Source of the DNA: Synechococcales cyanobacterium GL140_1_metabinner_5_sub
Lineage (GTDB): Bacteria > Cyanobacteriota > Cyanobacteriia > Cyanobacteriales > Chamaesiphonaceae
Length of the DNA: 64,000 bases
Assembly (NCBI GenBank): GCA_025359065.1
Contig: JANYHM010000040.1
Coordinates: 1-64,000 of the forward strand
Reading direction: 5' to 3'
Shown here piece after piece: positions 1 to 8,560 of the stretch. The translations under genes and the position numbers were made by a program. The notes beneath the pieces were generated by a model. It saw only the letters and a program-made list of their open reading frames with translations, made no database searches and was not told where the DNA came from. Each line of letters opens with the position of its first letter. The stretch's first letter is position 1.

Positions 1-1
1 T

Positions 2-187
2 CAATTGGGTAAGCAGGTAGTGAATCCAACACTCAGATGGGTTTTTCAATGTTTTATGGCAGTTCACCTAGTAACCATTGAAGGCGTTAAGCAGATCATC
101 AACTTTACCGATGAACGAAGGCACATCTTAAAATTCTTCAGTCCTGCCTGCCAGAACTACTATCTTCTTCTGGAGACAGATCCGTAA
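2..187 (+). pseudogene. C-terminal end of an IS1634-type transposase (cut by window edge)
   Basis: The frame is open from the window edge to the TAA at 185-187, so this is the tail of a longer gene or a relic. The protein shows NPTLRWVFQCF, then a VKQIINFTDERR-like stretch and a Tyr-rich end. From memory, this is how the C-terminus of cyanobacterial IS1634/DUF4277 transposases reads. Such enzymes are DDE transposases that cut and join the ends of their insertion sequence. The catalytic residues would lie outside the window, so whether the element is intact cannot be judged. The apparent TTG start at position 5 is not a real start. Confidence 0.6.
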
Positions 188-245
188 TTGTTTTCCAGCC
201 CTCTGGAAGAGCGGAACGTGGGATAAATATGAGTATCTTATTTAA

Positions 246-1427
246 TCAATTGTAGCTACGACCACGCCATTCTTTGGGTGAATTTTGGGATGAGAGCCAA
301 ATTCGATACCAGGCAGCAGGGTCAGCTAAAGGAGAAAACCAAAAAGTCCAAGACATTTGTGTATCTGGCGCAGCTTCATAGGTGGGCAAAATAGCCAAGA
401 GCAAAGCCCAGCGAATTACTAGCAAACCACCGTTGAGTCCTAGCAATGCTTCGATCGGCAAAGATTGATTACCCAACCCCCAAGCTATCACCGCTAAAAT
501 CATCACCAGCAACGGCAACCCCTGAGTTGCTCCCAATAGCCACAAATCGCCCCAGATCTGCCCAGGAGTACTGGCATCTTTTAAATCTAGCGATCGACCC
601 CATTCTCGCCAAGTCTCGGCCATCCCAATATACATTCGCACCTTAATCACCTTTGAGCCATCCCAAAACCCCACCTTATAGCCCGCATCCGCAATCTGGC
701 GCGCCAAAGTCACATCATCACAAAAAGAACCAGCAGCGCCAGTATAGCCATCAATTTTTTCTAAGACCGATCGACGACACAAAAAACACTGTCCATTAGC
801 CATCACTCGATCGGGCGAACTATTCTGCTCCCCCGCCGCCCCGAACCGATAGATCAAAGTCATCAACAAAGCAGGCTGCAACCACCATTCCCCCGCCTGA
901 GCCAAAATAAACTTCGGAGACAAAGATACCAAATCATATCCGGCCTCTTCGGCCTCTGTGACCAGCCCTGCAATCAGACCCGCTTGGGGCTGAGTATCGG
1001 CATCAATCCCCAAAATCCAGCGTCCTGAGCCAGCCAAAAAACCATTGTGCAAAGCCCAAGGTCTACCCACCCAGCCTTTGGGCAACGGTGGATCGGTAAT
1101 GTGCCGCAAGCGCGGGTCAGTCAGGCTATATCGATCGACCAAAGCCAAAGTGCCATCTTGAGAACGACTATCTACCACGATCGCTTCTTTAAGTTCATAG
1201 CTTTGCAACTTCAAGCCTTCTAGGCAAGGAGTTAATCGATCGGCTTCATTCAAAGTCGGCACCACCACCGACACCGCCCCCAACAAATTGGGAGTACTCA
1301 CCCGAGGCTGCACAGGCGGTCGCCGAAAAGGCCCTCGAATTAAACGGGTCAACAAAAGCAAAGCAGCCGGAGCCTGCAAAATCAACAAAAAGATCGCAAC
1401 AAAACTAGGAGCAGCAGAGAGATTCAA
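246..1427 (-). CDS. cruG: CruG-type carotenoid glycosyltransferase (GT2)
   Basis: Membrane-bound family 2 glycosyltransferase of 393 aa. One hydrophobic segment lies near residues 8-27. The GT-A domain starts near residue 51 with VSVVVPTLNEADR and holds the metal-binding DAD at about 142-144 (GIDADTQP). Two or three further membrane segments lie after residue 300. The length and the N-TM, GT2, C-TM layout match CruG, which is known to attach the sugar to the 2'-hydroxyl of myxol to make myxoxanthophyll, an outer- and cell-membrane carotenoid of cyanobacteria. The gene is divergent from wecB. No other carotenoid gene is in view, so the sugar and acceptor are inferred from family resemblance. 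An alternative is another membrane GT2 of the same layout. Confidence 0.72.
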   Translation of the reverse strand: MNLSAAPSFVAIFLLILQAPAALLLLTRLIRGPFRRPPVQPRVSTPNLLGAVSVVVPTLNEADRLTPCLEGLKLQSYELKEAIVVDSRSQDGTLALVDRYSLTDPRLRHITDPPLPKGWVGRPWALHNGFLAGSGRWILGIDADTQPQAGLIAGLVTEAEEAGYDLVSLSPKFILAQAGEWWLQPALLMTLIYRFGAAGEQNSSPDRVMANGQCFLCRRSVLEKIDGYTGAAGSFCDDVTLARQIADAGYKVGFWDGSKVIKVRMYIGMAETWREWGRSLDLKDASTPGQIWGDLWLLGATQGLPLLVMILAVIAWGLGNQSLPIEALLGLNGGLLVIRWALLLAILPTYEAAPDTQMSWTFWFSPLADPAAWYRIWLSSQNSPKEWRGRSYN

Positions 1428-1612
1428 AGTAATTCAAGTTCAGTCATAGTGGCCATTAGCCATCATACGATATCCAGCCAAATCAGTGGGCAGAGAGATC
1501 AGGGACAACAATCAAGCTAGGATGTTGACACCAATTCGATTCGCCGAAGGCGCAAGCTTTGCTATCGAACATCCAATTAGTGAAAGCTCCGCGCACGACC
1601 TCTCTCACCCCG

Positions 1613-2725
1613 ATGGATAACACCAAACCCACAGTCTGCTTCACATTAGGCACCCGCCCCGAAGCCATCAAACTTGCCCCCGTAATCAAAGCCTGCCAAA
1701 AATCTGCCAAATTCTACACCCAGGTAGTCCTCACCGGCCAACATCGAGAAATGGTTGCTCAGGTGATGGAAATCTTTGAGCTGCAAGCCGATGTGGACTT
1801 AGACATTATGCAGTCTCAACAAACTCTCACCGATATTACCCAACGCTGCCTACAAGGATTAGAAAAACTCTTCAAAGAATCTCAGCCCAGTCTTGTGGTC
1901 GTCCAAGGTGACACCACCACGGCCTTTGCTGCGGCTTTGGCGGCTTTTTATCAACAAATCCCGATCGGACACGTCGAAGCGGGTCTGCGCACCGATAACC
2001 TCTTTGACCCCTACCCCGAAGAAGCCAACCGTCGGCTGATTTCTCAGATTGCCCAACTGCACTTTGCCCCCACTGACCTAGCCGTAGCCAACTTGCGCAA
2101 ATCTGATGTCACTGGCCAAGTCCACAATACCGGCAACACCGTTATCGATGCCCTGCTCACCGTCGCCGCCCAAAAACCCGACTGCCCCATCCCTGGCCTA
2201 GAGTGGTCAAAATACCGCACCATCTTAGCCACTGTTCACCGCCGAGAAAACTGGGGCGAACCATTGACCAGCATTGGTAAAGGCTTTTTACAGGTGCTAG
2301 AAAAGTTTTCTGACACCGCATTGCTATTGCCTCTTCATCGCAATCCTACAGTTCGTGACCCGCTACAAAAAATGCTCGGTGAGCATCCGCGAGTATTTTT
2401 AACCGAGCCATTAAATTACCTAGAATTAGTGGGTGCTATTCAGCGCTGTCATTTATTGCTGACCGATTCTGGCGGTCTACAAGAAGAAGCGCCGAGTTTG
2501 GGTAAGCCCGTGTTGGTGATGCGCGAGACTACCGAAAGACCGGAGGCAGTAACTGGTGGTACGGCAAAACTGATCGGTACAAATAGCGATCGAATCACCG
2601 CTGCTGTCTCTGAACTATTGGAAAATCCAGCGGCCTATGCCCAGATGTCTAACGCGATCAATCCTTTTGGTGATGGTCATGCTGCTGAGAAGATTTTGAT
2701 GGCGATCGAACAGTTTTTGATTTAG
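1613..2725 (+). CDS. wecB: UDP-N-acetylglucosamine 2-epimerase (non-hydrolysing)
   Basis: Interconverts UDP-GlcNAc and UDP-ManNAc, supplying ManNAc-type sugars for surface polysaccharide in the cytosol. The 370-aa protein has the family hallmarks: GTRPEAIKLAPV at the start, a GDTTT motif, GHVEAGLRT, and near the C-terminus TDSGGLQEEAP followed by RETTERPEA. The length is normal. I chose the ATG at 1613 because the family begins a few residues before the GTRPE motif; the frame is open upstream to a TTG at 1559, but those 18 residues do not look conserved. Divergent from cruG, with about 185 bp between the two coding regions that must hold both promoters. Confidence 0.9.
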   Translation: MDNTKPTVCFTLGTRPEAIKLAPVIKACQKSAKFYTQVVLTGQHREMVAQVMEIFELQADVDLDIMQSQQTLTDITQRCLQGLEKLFKESQPSLVVVQGDTTTAFAAALAAFYQQIPIGHVEAGLRTDNLFDPYPEEANRRLISQIAQLHFAPTDLAVANLRKSDVTGQVHNTGNTVIDALLTVAAQKPDCPIPGLEWSKYRTILATVHRRENWGEPLTSIGKGFLQVLEKFSDTALLLPLHRNPTVRDPLQKMLGEHPRVFLTEPLNYLELVGAIQRCHLLLTDSGGLQEEAPSLGKPVLVMRETTERPEAVTGGTAKLIGTNSDRITAAVSELLENPAAYAQMSNAINPFGDGHAAEKILMAIEQFLI

Positions 2726-2737
2726 CAAAAACCATAG

Positions 2738-3604
2738 TTATTGCTCTGCTGATAATTTCAAGTTAATCACCGACAACACCAAGATCGCCAAAAACATTAC
2801 CAGGCCGATCGCACAGGCATAGCTCAGATCTTGAGAAGTGCCAAAGCCTTTTTCGTACAGATAATAAATCACTGTCTTCGAGCCATTGCGCGGCCCCCCT
2901 TGAGTCATCACATAGACCTCTTCAAATACCTTAGTGGCCGCGATCGCCGACACCACTGCCACCAAGGCCATATAAGGCTGCATCAAGGGCATGGTAATTG
3001 TCCAATGTCTAGATAGACCGTCTACCCCATCGATCGCCGCCGCCTCATATAAATCTGCCGGAATTGACTGCAAACCCGCCAAATAAATTGTCATGTAATA
3101 TCCCAACCCCTTCCACACCGTCACCGCCATCACACTCCAAATTGCCCAACGGGGACTAGTGAGCCACTCGATCGGCGGTAAATGCAGCCCTATCAACAAC
3201 TGATTCAACAACCCATTCTCGGCATACATAAATTTCCAAGCAATCCCCGCCACCACCATCGAAATAATTACTGGCACATAGTAAGCCGCCCGAAACCAGC
3301 TCATCCCCATCAATTTATTGTTAACGGCGATCGCCAGCGCTAAAGGCAACACTGTGAGTAAGGGCACCGCCACCAACAAATACAGCAAAGTATTGCCCAC
3401 TGTTTTCCAAAATAGAGCATCTTTGATCAGCCGATCGAAGTTTGCCAAACCCACCCAAGGCGCATCACCAGTTAGCAAATTAAAGTTAGTAAAACTCAAA
3501 TAAAATGCCTGCAAAGCGGGTACAAACACCGTCAAACTCAACCCCAACAAAGCAGGCAACAAAAACAAATAAGCAGTAAAAGGCAAACGGCGAACAATAT
3601 TCAT
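2738..3604 (-). CDS. Sugar ABC transporter permease, MalF/UgpA type
   Basis: Inner-membrane permease of a carbohydrate-uptake ABC transporter. The 288-aa protein has about six membrane segments and the EAA loop that contacts the ATPase (EAAAIDGVDGLSRHWTITMP, roughly residues 190-210). It begins with a hydrophobic first helix (YLFLLPALLGLSLTVFVPAL), typical of MalF-like subunits without the large periplasmic insert. The start is the ATG at 3604; a TTG at 3622 would add six residues. No MalG partner, binding protein or ATPase is next to it, so this is a scattered component and its substrate cannot be told. It converges on wecB with only 12 bp between the stops. Confidence 0.85.
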   Translation of the reverse strand: MNIVRRLPFTAYLFLLPALLGLSLTVFVPALQAFYLSFTNFNLLTGDAPWVGLANFDRLIKDALFWKTVGNTLLYLLVAVPLLTVLPLALAIAVNNKLMGMSWFRAAYYVPVIISMVVAGIAWKFMYAENGLLNQLLIGLHLPPIEWLTSPRWAIWSVMAVTVWKGLGYYMTIYLAGLQSIPADLYEAAAIDGVDGLSRHWTITMPLMQPYMALVAVVSAIAATKVFEEVYVMTQGGPRNGSKTVIYYLYEKGFGTSQDLSYACAIGLVMFLAILVLSVINLKLSAEQ

Positions 3605-3639
3605 AAAAATCCCAGCATCCAAACAAAATAAAAATCCAA

Positions 3640-3703
3640 TTCGTAGGGGCAGGTTTATCTTTAAACACAGGCAAAACTAAAATAACAGCCCGCCCTCTAC
3701 GAA
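3640..3703. repeat. Small dispersed inverted-repeat element
   Basis: A 64-bp intergenic element with imperfect inverted ends. TTCGTAGGGGCAGG at the left mirrors CCCGCCCTCTACGAA at the right; the outer 7 bp (3640-3646 and 3697-3703) pair perfectly. Short elements beginning GTAGGGGCGGGTTT and ending in the complement are a common interspersed repeat type in filamentous cyanobacteria (recalled, not searched). It lies between the permease start and the next gene's stop. Confidence 0.5.
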
Positions 3704-3737
3704 ATCTATAAAACTCAAGATTCTTCTGAATATCAAT

Positions 3738-3768
3738 GGTCGAAGCCAGCGCGCCGATGGCTTCGACC
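3738..3768. terminator. 10-bp stem hairpin after the cysteine lyase gene
   Basis: GGTCGAAGCC (3738-3747) pairs perfectly with GGCTTCGACC (3759-3768) across an 11-nt loop, four bases past the stop codon of the minus-strand lyase gene. There is no clear T-run on the minus strand, so it may be a processing or mRNA-stabilising hairpin rather than a true intrinsic terminator. Confidence 0.45.
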
Positions 3769-3772
3769 TTGC

Positions 3773-4927
3773 TCAACCAACGCTGTTCAAAGCAGCCAAC
3801 AGAGTATCAATTTCTTCATAGGTCGTCAAATAATGGACACAGGCTCGAATACAGTCTGGGAAAAATAGCGTTCGCAAGAAAATTCCTTGAACTTCGAGCT
3901 TTTGCACCACTCGATCGTGCTCCCCCGATGCCAACTGAAAAGAAACCAACCCAGTCTGCGGAGCCTCTGGCAACCAACACTTCACCCCCGGCAACTTATT
4001 GAGACCTGTCCATAAATAATCACTCAGTTCAATAACCTGCCGATATCTTTCTTCCATTCCCCCACAGCGATCCTGGGTCGCCAATGCTTCCGTTAACCCC
4101 GCATACAAAGGATAAGCCGAAGTCGCCACCTCATACTGCCGACCATCAGGCAAAAATCCTCCGCCTGCTGCCGCCTCAAAATCCAAACTGCGCCAGCCAA
4201 TAAACGTGGGTTTAAGGATCGATCGAGCATCATTACTCACATACAAACCACCCACTCCCTCGGGGCCACAACACCACTTATGCCCAGTAAAAGCATAAAA
4301 ATCCACCCCTAACTCCATCAAATTCAAAGGCATCATCCCCACCGACTGCGCCGCATCCACCAGCACCCTGATCTCTGGGTTGTAGGCTTTCACCGCCTGC
4401 ACAATCTTTGCCAATGGCAAAATCTGCCCAGTATTCCACAATACATGACTGATCACCACCAACTTCGTGGCTGGAGTGAGATGACTCACCAACAAAGCTG
4501 TGGCATCCGCAGCCATCAGTAAAGGTGCCGCAGTAGAAGTAACCCCATAGCGTCGCTGGATTTCTTGAATCGACGCAATCACCCCCGGATGTTCACAATC
4601 CGTCAACAAAATATGATCGCCAGCCTGCCAAGGCATTCCCCACAGCGCAATATTGCAGCCGATCGTCACATCTTCTGTCAGAGAAATATTTCCAGCATCC
4701 ACCTGCAAAAGCTTGGCCAACTGCTGTCTGGCCTGCTGTGCCACCTGATTCGTCCAGGCATTAACCCGCAGACCAAACGGCCCCGATCGCTGAACATGCT
4801 CAAAAGCCTCTACAATAGCGGTGAGTGTTGGCTTTGCTAGTACACCTTGACCACCATAATTAAAGTAACTTTTATTTGCCAAAGCCGGAAAAAGCTGCCG
4901 GTGGCTGATCAGAGAAAACTCATTCAT
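3773..4927 (-). CDS. Class V aminotransferase-fold enzyme, C-DES-like cysteine/cystine C-S lyase
   Basis: PLP enzyme of 384 aa in the NifS/SufS superfamily. The N-terminal SYFNYGGQG, the DCEHPGVIASI stretch, LVDAAQSVG and the pyridoxal-binding lysine in FTGHKW match what I recall of cyanobacterial C-DES. That enzyme splits L-cysteine or cystine to pyruvate, ammonia and a (per)sulfide able to feed Fe-S cluster assembly. A longer frame begins at 5050, but it would overlap the divergent dnaJ gene at 5034; the ATG at 4927 matches the family start, so I used that. Functional alternatives are a group I/II cysteine desulfurase or an isopenicillin epimerase-like enzyme. No suf genes are nearby. Confidence 0.72.
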   Translation of the reverse strand: MNEFSLISHRQLFPALANKSYFNYGGQGVLAKPTLTAIVEAFEHVQRSGPFGLRVNAWTNQVAQQARQQLAKLLQVDAGNISLTEDVTIGCNIALWGMPWQAGDHILLTDCEHPGVIASIQEIQRRYGVTSTAAPLLMAADATALLVSHLTPATKLVVISHVLWNTGQILPLAKIVQAVKAYNPEIRVLVDAAQSVGMMPLNLMELGVDFYAFTGHKWCCGPEGVGGLYVSNDARSILKPTFIGWRSLDFEAAAGGGFLPDGRQYEVATSAYPLYAGLTEALATQDRCGGMEERYRQVIELSDYLWTGLNKLPGVKCWLPEAPQTGLVSFQLASGEHDRVVQKLEVQGIFLRTLFFPDCIRACVHYLTTYEEIDTLLAALNSVG

Positions 4928-5033
4928 AATATTATGGAGTTGCAGGTTAGTTCTGGTTGGAAAAAGGGAATGATAATTCGATGAGAGCCGCGCAGCACAA
5001 TACTTCGACGGTCGCTCGACTGGATAACTTGCT

Positions 5034-5987
5034 ATGAGTACAGATTTCAAAGACTACTATTTGGTTTTGGGCATCGCCAAAACCGCCAGCGCCGAGGAGA
5101 TTAAAAAATCTTACCGGCGTTTGGCGCGCAAATATCACCCCGACATGAATCCTGGTGATAAAGCCGCTGAAACTCGCTTTCGGGAAGTGACCGAAGCCTA
5201 CGAAGTGCTAGCCGACACCGAAAAGCGTCGCAAGTACGACCAATTTGGCAAATATTGGAAACAGCCCGCCCCGGCCAACTCTCGCCCTGCTGGCGCTCCC
5301 GGCGGCTATCGTCCGGCCAATCCTGCTGATGTAGATTTTGCCAACTACGGTAGTTTCGATGAATTTCTCAACGAGCTATTAGGACGCAAAACCGGTACGG
5401 CACGACCAAAAACTGGCGTGGAAGATTTCGCTTCGGCGACTACTAGCGCCAACGGCGATCGAGATGCCACCATTAATCTCACTATGATGGAAGCCTTCAA
5501 AGGCGTAGAAAAATCTTTCACGATCGGCAATGAGAGCATCAAAATCCGCATCCCCCTAGGCGCGAAACCGGGCAGCAGAATTCGAGTTAAAGGCAAGGGC
5601 AGCGTTAGCCCTTATAATCAGCAGCGCGGTGACTTGTATCTGATGATCGCCATTAAGCCCCACGAATTTTTCCAGTTCGACAAAGAAAACCTTACCTGCG
5701 AAATCCCCATTTCCCCAGAAGAAGCTGTACTGGGTGCTCAAATTCAGGTGCCTACTCCCGATGGCTTTGTGATGCTAAATGTGCCTGCTGGCGTAAAATC
5801 TGGTCAGTCCCTGCGGCTGCGGGGCAAAGGCTGGTACAACTCCAAAGGTGAACGCGGCGACCAAATTGCCAAGCTGATGATCGCCACTCCCAAAAACATT
5901 ACACCAGCAGAGCAAGAGCTATACGAAAAGCTGCGGAGAGTTAGAAGCACCGATCCACGCAGTAATTTTAGTCGCATTACACTTTGA
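5034..5987 (+). CDS. DnaJ/CbpA-type co-chaperone without zinc finger
   Basis: Type II Hsp40 of 317 aa that would stimulate a DnaK ATPase and deliver unfolded clients. The J-domain fills residues 1-70, with the essential HPD at about 35-37 (KYHPDMNPG). A Gly/Pro-rich linker follows (about 80-105), with no CxxCxGxG zinc repeats, and then the two beta-sandwich client-binding domains of DnaJ_C from about residue 140 ([18 protein letters not shown] and [17 protein letters not shown] are the conserved loops). The start ATG is at 5034. The gene is divergent from the lyase gene, with 106 bp between the starts. Cyanobacteria carry several such paralogues, so which one this is cannot be said. Confidence 0.88.
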   Translation: MSTDFKDYYLVLGIAKTASAEEIKKSYRRLARKYHPDMNPGDKAAETRFREVTEAYEVLADTEKRRKYDQFGKYWKQPAPANSRPAGAPGGYRPANPADVDFANYGSFDEFLNELLGRKTGTARPKTGVEDFASATTSANGDRDATINLTMMEAFKGVEKSFTIGNESIKIRIPLGAKPGSRIRVKGKGSVSPYNQQRGDLYLMIAIKPHEFFQFDKENLTCEIPISPEEAVLGAQIQVPTPDGFVMLNVPAGVKSGQSLRLRGKGWYNSKGERGDQIAKLMIATPKNITPAEQELYEKLRRVRSTDPRSNFSRITL

Positions 5988-6060
5988 GCCGACCAAATTG
6001 TGACCTGAAATAAAGCGACCTGATAAAGTAAAGATAGTGTGAATACCCAGGGAGTCGTAT

Positions 6061-7308
6061 ATGCCGATCGATGATCATACTTCAGAGAATCCGCCAGTCA
6101 TCAAATCGCGCACCGGCAAGTTTTTGCAGGGCATGTTCGACAAAAAAGCCCCTGCTCGCAACATGTCTCGCCCCAGAACCACACCAACTAGCTCACCAGC
6201 AGAACTTTTACAGGTTGTTCCTGAGCCGATCACCTGGGATGAAAGTGAAGAAACCAATTGGGACGACGACTTTGTTGAAGCACCCCAGCCAGCTTTTGAC
6301 TCACCCCCCAGCGCTGCCGCAATTCCAGATACTCCGCCGCCAGGACAACCACCAGTTTCACCTGTACCCCCACCGCCGCCCACCGCATTTCAAAAGGCAG
6401 TCCCAAAAGTTCTTACTAACCCTATTGTTGAGCAAAGCACCGCCGATAATTCCCCAGAAGCTTTCCCCTCAGAGCCACCCAGCTTTATAGTGGCCAAAAC
6501 TAACGAAGTCAGCAAGCCTGAAGGAAATCGATCAACCAATATCGAAGTCAGCATTCCTCGCCCCAAAAATATTAAGTACAAGTCGAAAGATCCCAATGCC
6601 GAGCCTGCTGCTCCAGCCAAGCCGGCCAAAAGTGAGGCGATCGAGCTAGATATTCAGCGCCCCAAAAACATTAAATACAAAACACCTCCACCAGCTAAAG
6701 TCAGTTTGCCCGACCGATTACTAGCTCCGGTTAAAACTCTGTTTGCCAAAATATCTGCACCGTTCGATCGATCGCCCAAAATTTACATTGAACAAGTCCC
6801 GGCTGATGGCAAAATCCCCGTCAAGAAGAAATCTTGGCAACTACCATCTTTAGGCCGCGAAAATCTGCGCCAAATTTTAATAATTGCTGGTGCCCTGTTC
6901 TTGGCGATGACTGTAGCCTGGGCTGTAATTAACTTCTGGCCTCGGCCTAGCTCTGTAGTCGCTGCTCCTCCAGCCCCAGTGATCCAACCCGCTCCCGTAC
7001 AACCAATTATTAGCCCAGAAGCAGCTTTGCTAGAAGCTGTAAAGAATCGATCGCAGGCTTTGGCTAGTCTATACCCAGCCGGGTTAATTGCGAACTTGGA
7101 ACTAGATAATCAGCAAGGTTTGGCCACTGTGAATGTTGGCGATCTGTGGTTTAACCTGACTCCTGAGCAACAGCAGCAAACCGCCCAAAGCCTGTGGCAA
7201 CAAGCCCGCAGTTATCAAATGTCTGGATTAGAAGTTAGGGGTACTACCGATCGACTGTTAGCACGTAGTCCATTGGTGGGTACAGAAGCAATTGTAATAT
7301 CTCAATAG
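6061..7308 (+). CDS. Proline-rich single-pass membrane protein of unknown function
   Basis: 415 aa, not recognised as a named family. Residues 1-130 are Pro/Ser/Thr-rich and likely disordered. Two near-identical motifs, each centred on RPKNIKYK and preceded by an acidic/hydrophobic IxVxI or IxLDI stretch, occur at about residues 165 and 205. A single transmembrane helix lies at about 271-292 (LIIAGALFLAMTVAWAVINF). The last 100 residues look folded (a YPAGLIANLELD stretch, then an amphipathic QTAQSLWQQARSY helix). This suggests a long cytosolic N-terminus and a small C-terminal domain across the membrane. It lies 73 bp after dnaJ on the same strand and 19 bp before the S1-domain gene, so all three may be co-transcribed. 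Confidence 0.7.
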   Translation: MPIDDHTSENPPVIKSRTGKFLQGMFDKKAPARNMSRPRTTPTSSPAELLQVVPEPITWDESEETNWDDDFVEAPQPAFDSPPSAAAIPDTPPPGQPPVSPVPPPPPTAFQKAVPKVLTNPIVEQSTADNSPEAFPSEPPSFIVAKTNEVSKPEGNRSTNIEVSIPRPKNIKYKSKDPNAEPAAPAKPAKSEAIELDIQRPKNIKYKTPPPAKVSLPDRLLAPVKTLFAKISAPFDRSPKIYIEQVPADGKIPVKKKSWQLPSLGRENLRQILIIAGALFLAMTVAWAVINFWPRPSSVVAAPPAPVIQPAPVQPIISPEAALLEAVKNRSQALASLYPAGLIANLELDNQQGLATVNVGDLWFNLTPEQQQQTAQSLWQQARSYQMSGLEVRGTTDRLLARSPLVGTEAIVISQ

Positions 7309-7327
7309 AGTTTAATTTGAATCAGCT

Positions 7328-7666
7328 ATGGATGAACAAACCTGGTATAGCATTAAGGCCAAGTATCCGATCGACAGTTTTGTACGCGGCAAAGTGATTA
7401 AGCACAAACCTTTTGGCATCTTTTTAGATATTGGAGAGCCAGGAGTTACAGGCTTAATTCGGATTGTAGATTTTGTCGATGTGGGTGAAATGCGCGAAGA
7501 TATGTATCCTCCGATCGGGGCTACTATCGGCGGCATTATTTATGAGAATAGCGATAGCACCAACGCCCAAATCAACATCACCACTAAGCCCAGTGCGATT
7601 CACGATTTTTTGATGAATCTGCGCAAGCAAGACGAAATTGATCCCACATATCTCCAAGATATGTAA
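7328..7666 (+). CDS. Small S1-domain RNA-binding protein
   Basis: 112 aa made almost wholly of one S1-like OB fold: VRGKVIKHKPFGIFLDIGEPGVTGLIRI carries the typical G-x-V and pFGvFvdig-x-x-GLi pattern (residues 19-47). The end is an alpha-helical tail (DFLMNLRKQDEID). Single S1 proteins bind RNA; the target here is unknown. It starts 19 bp after the proline-rich membrane protein gene and probably shares its transcript. No catalytic domain is attached. Confidence 0.7.
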   Translation: MDEQTWYSIKAKYPIDSFVRGKVIKHKPFGIFLDIGEPGVTGLIRIVDFVDVGEMREDMYPPIGATIGGIIYENSDSTNAQINITTKPSAIHDFLMNLRKQDEIDPTYLQDM

Positions 7667-7751
7667 CAAGATAGTTTTGAGCTGTTATGGCAAAATGGTT
7701 TCCGGCTGAGAGAATATAGTATCTTCATATATGTGCCATGTGGTAAATGTC

Positions 7752-8132
7752 ATGACTTCAACGCACACCTTTACAGGCGGCTGTCACTGTGGGGCGGTAC
7801 GCTACCTAGTGACAGTGGAGCAATTGGCGGCGATCGACTGTAATTGTTCCATCTGTACCAAAAAAGGTTTCTTACACTTAATTGTGCCTCGATCGCAATT
7901 TACGCTGCTGCAAGGTAGCGATGCACTGAACACCTATACTTTTAATACCGGCATCGCCCAACATCATTTCTGTCGCCACTGTGGCATTCATGCTTTCTAT
8001 CAGCCGCGTTCTCATCCAGACAGCTATGATGTCAATGTTCGTTGCCTGGATGGCAAAGTGTTGGACTTGTTTATGATCTCGCCTTTTGATGGACAACATT
8101 GGGAAGACAATGTTCACCAAATTCGCGATTAG
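7752..8132 (+). CDS. GFA-family zinc protein (glutathione-dependent formaldehyde-activating enzyme fold)
   Basis: 126 aa with the complete Cys set of the GFA/CENP-V fold: GCHCGAVRY near the start, CNCSICTKKG in the middle and FCRHCGIHAFYQPRSHP near the end. These cysteines bind two zinc ions. The founding member speeds addition of formaldehyde to glutathione, but most small members have no proven reaction. I used the ATG at 7752 because the family begins close to the GCHCG motif; an ATG at 7731 in the same frame is possible. It stands alone on its transcript direction with the small ORF at 8177 downstream. Confidence 0.82.
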   Translation: MTSTHTFTGGCHCGAVRYLVTVEQLAAIDCNCSICTKKGFLHLIVPRSQFTLLQGSDALNTYTFNTGIAQHHFCRHCGIHAFYQPRSHPDSYDVNVRCLDGKVLDLFMISPFDGQHWEDNVHQIRD

Positions 8133-8176
8133 CAGTGGTTCTAGAGTTTTTGAGTCACATTCATTTACAAGAAATC

Positions 8177-8404
8177 ATGATTTTAAACGAAACACAGTAT
8201 GACTTGACTAAAGCCAGCTTAGAGCATTTTCAAGATAGCGTCACAGAAATTGCGGCCTATGAACCAGCGATCGATAATCTCAACGAGCAACTGCGCCGAC
8301 AGTTACATCTTGACGCTGCCCAAAGCCAAGTTGCCATTTTGGTCGCAGAAATTGCTGTCTACGAGCAGCTTAAAACTGTTCAAGTGAATAAATTTGGAGA
8401 TTAA
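8177..8404 (+). CDS. Small helical protein resembling the N-terminus of HigA-type antitoxins
   Basis: 75 aa, predicted all-helical. The opening MILNETQYDLTKASLEHF and the ending LVAEIAVYEQLK resemble, from memory, the N-terminal arm of HigA/Xre-like regulators (IKNERQYRITKAQ..., ...LRAEIREYE). In those proteins a helix-turn-helix domain follows; here the protein stops at that point and no HTH is present. It may be a stand-alone arm, a truncated antitoxin or an unrelated small protein. The start is the ATG at 8177, 44 bp after the GFA gene; a longer frame from 8099 would overlap the GFA gene. No toxin gene is adjacent. Confidence 0.5.
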   Translation: MILNETQYDLTKASLEHFQDSVTEIAAYEPAIDNLNEQLRRQLHLDAAQSQVAILVAEIAVYEQLKTVQVNKFGD

Positions 8405-8560
8405 TGCCTTTCTATCTGTGGGTTACGACCGTCCAGATTCCCAATAACCTTGCACCAAAATTTCCATTAGGGATCTGTGATGTTCACCATTTGTTACCAT
8501 CGTCAACCGTAAAATATGTAAAGGTAATATTGATCGATGTCAGAAAAATAATTTAAAACC

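Noticed and set aside
3486-3776. 96-codon minus-strand frame between permease and lyase genes
   Set aside because: It covers an inverted-repeat element and a hairpin, and overlaps the start of the permease gene; the protein has no pattern.
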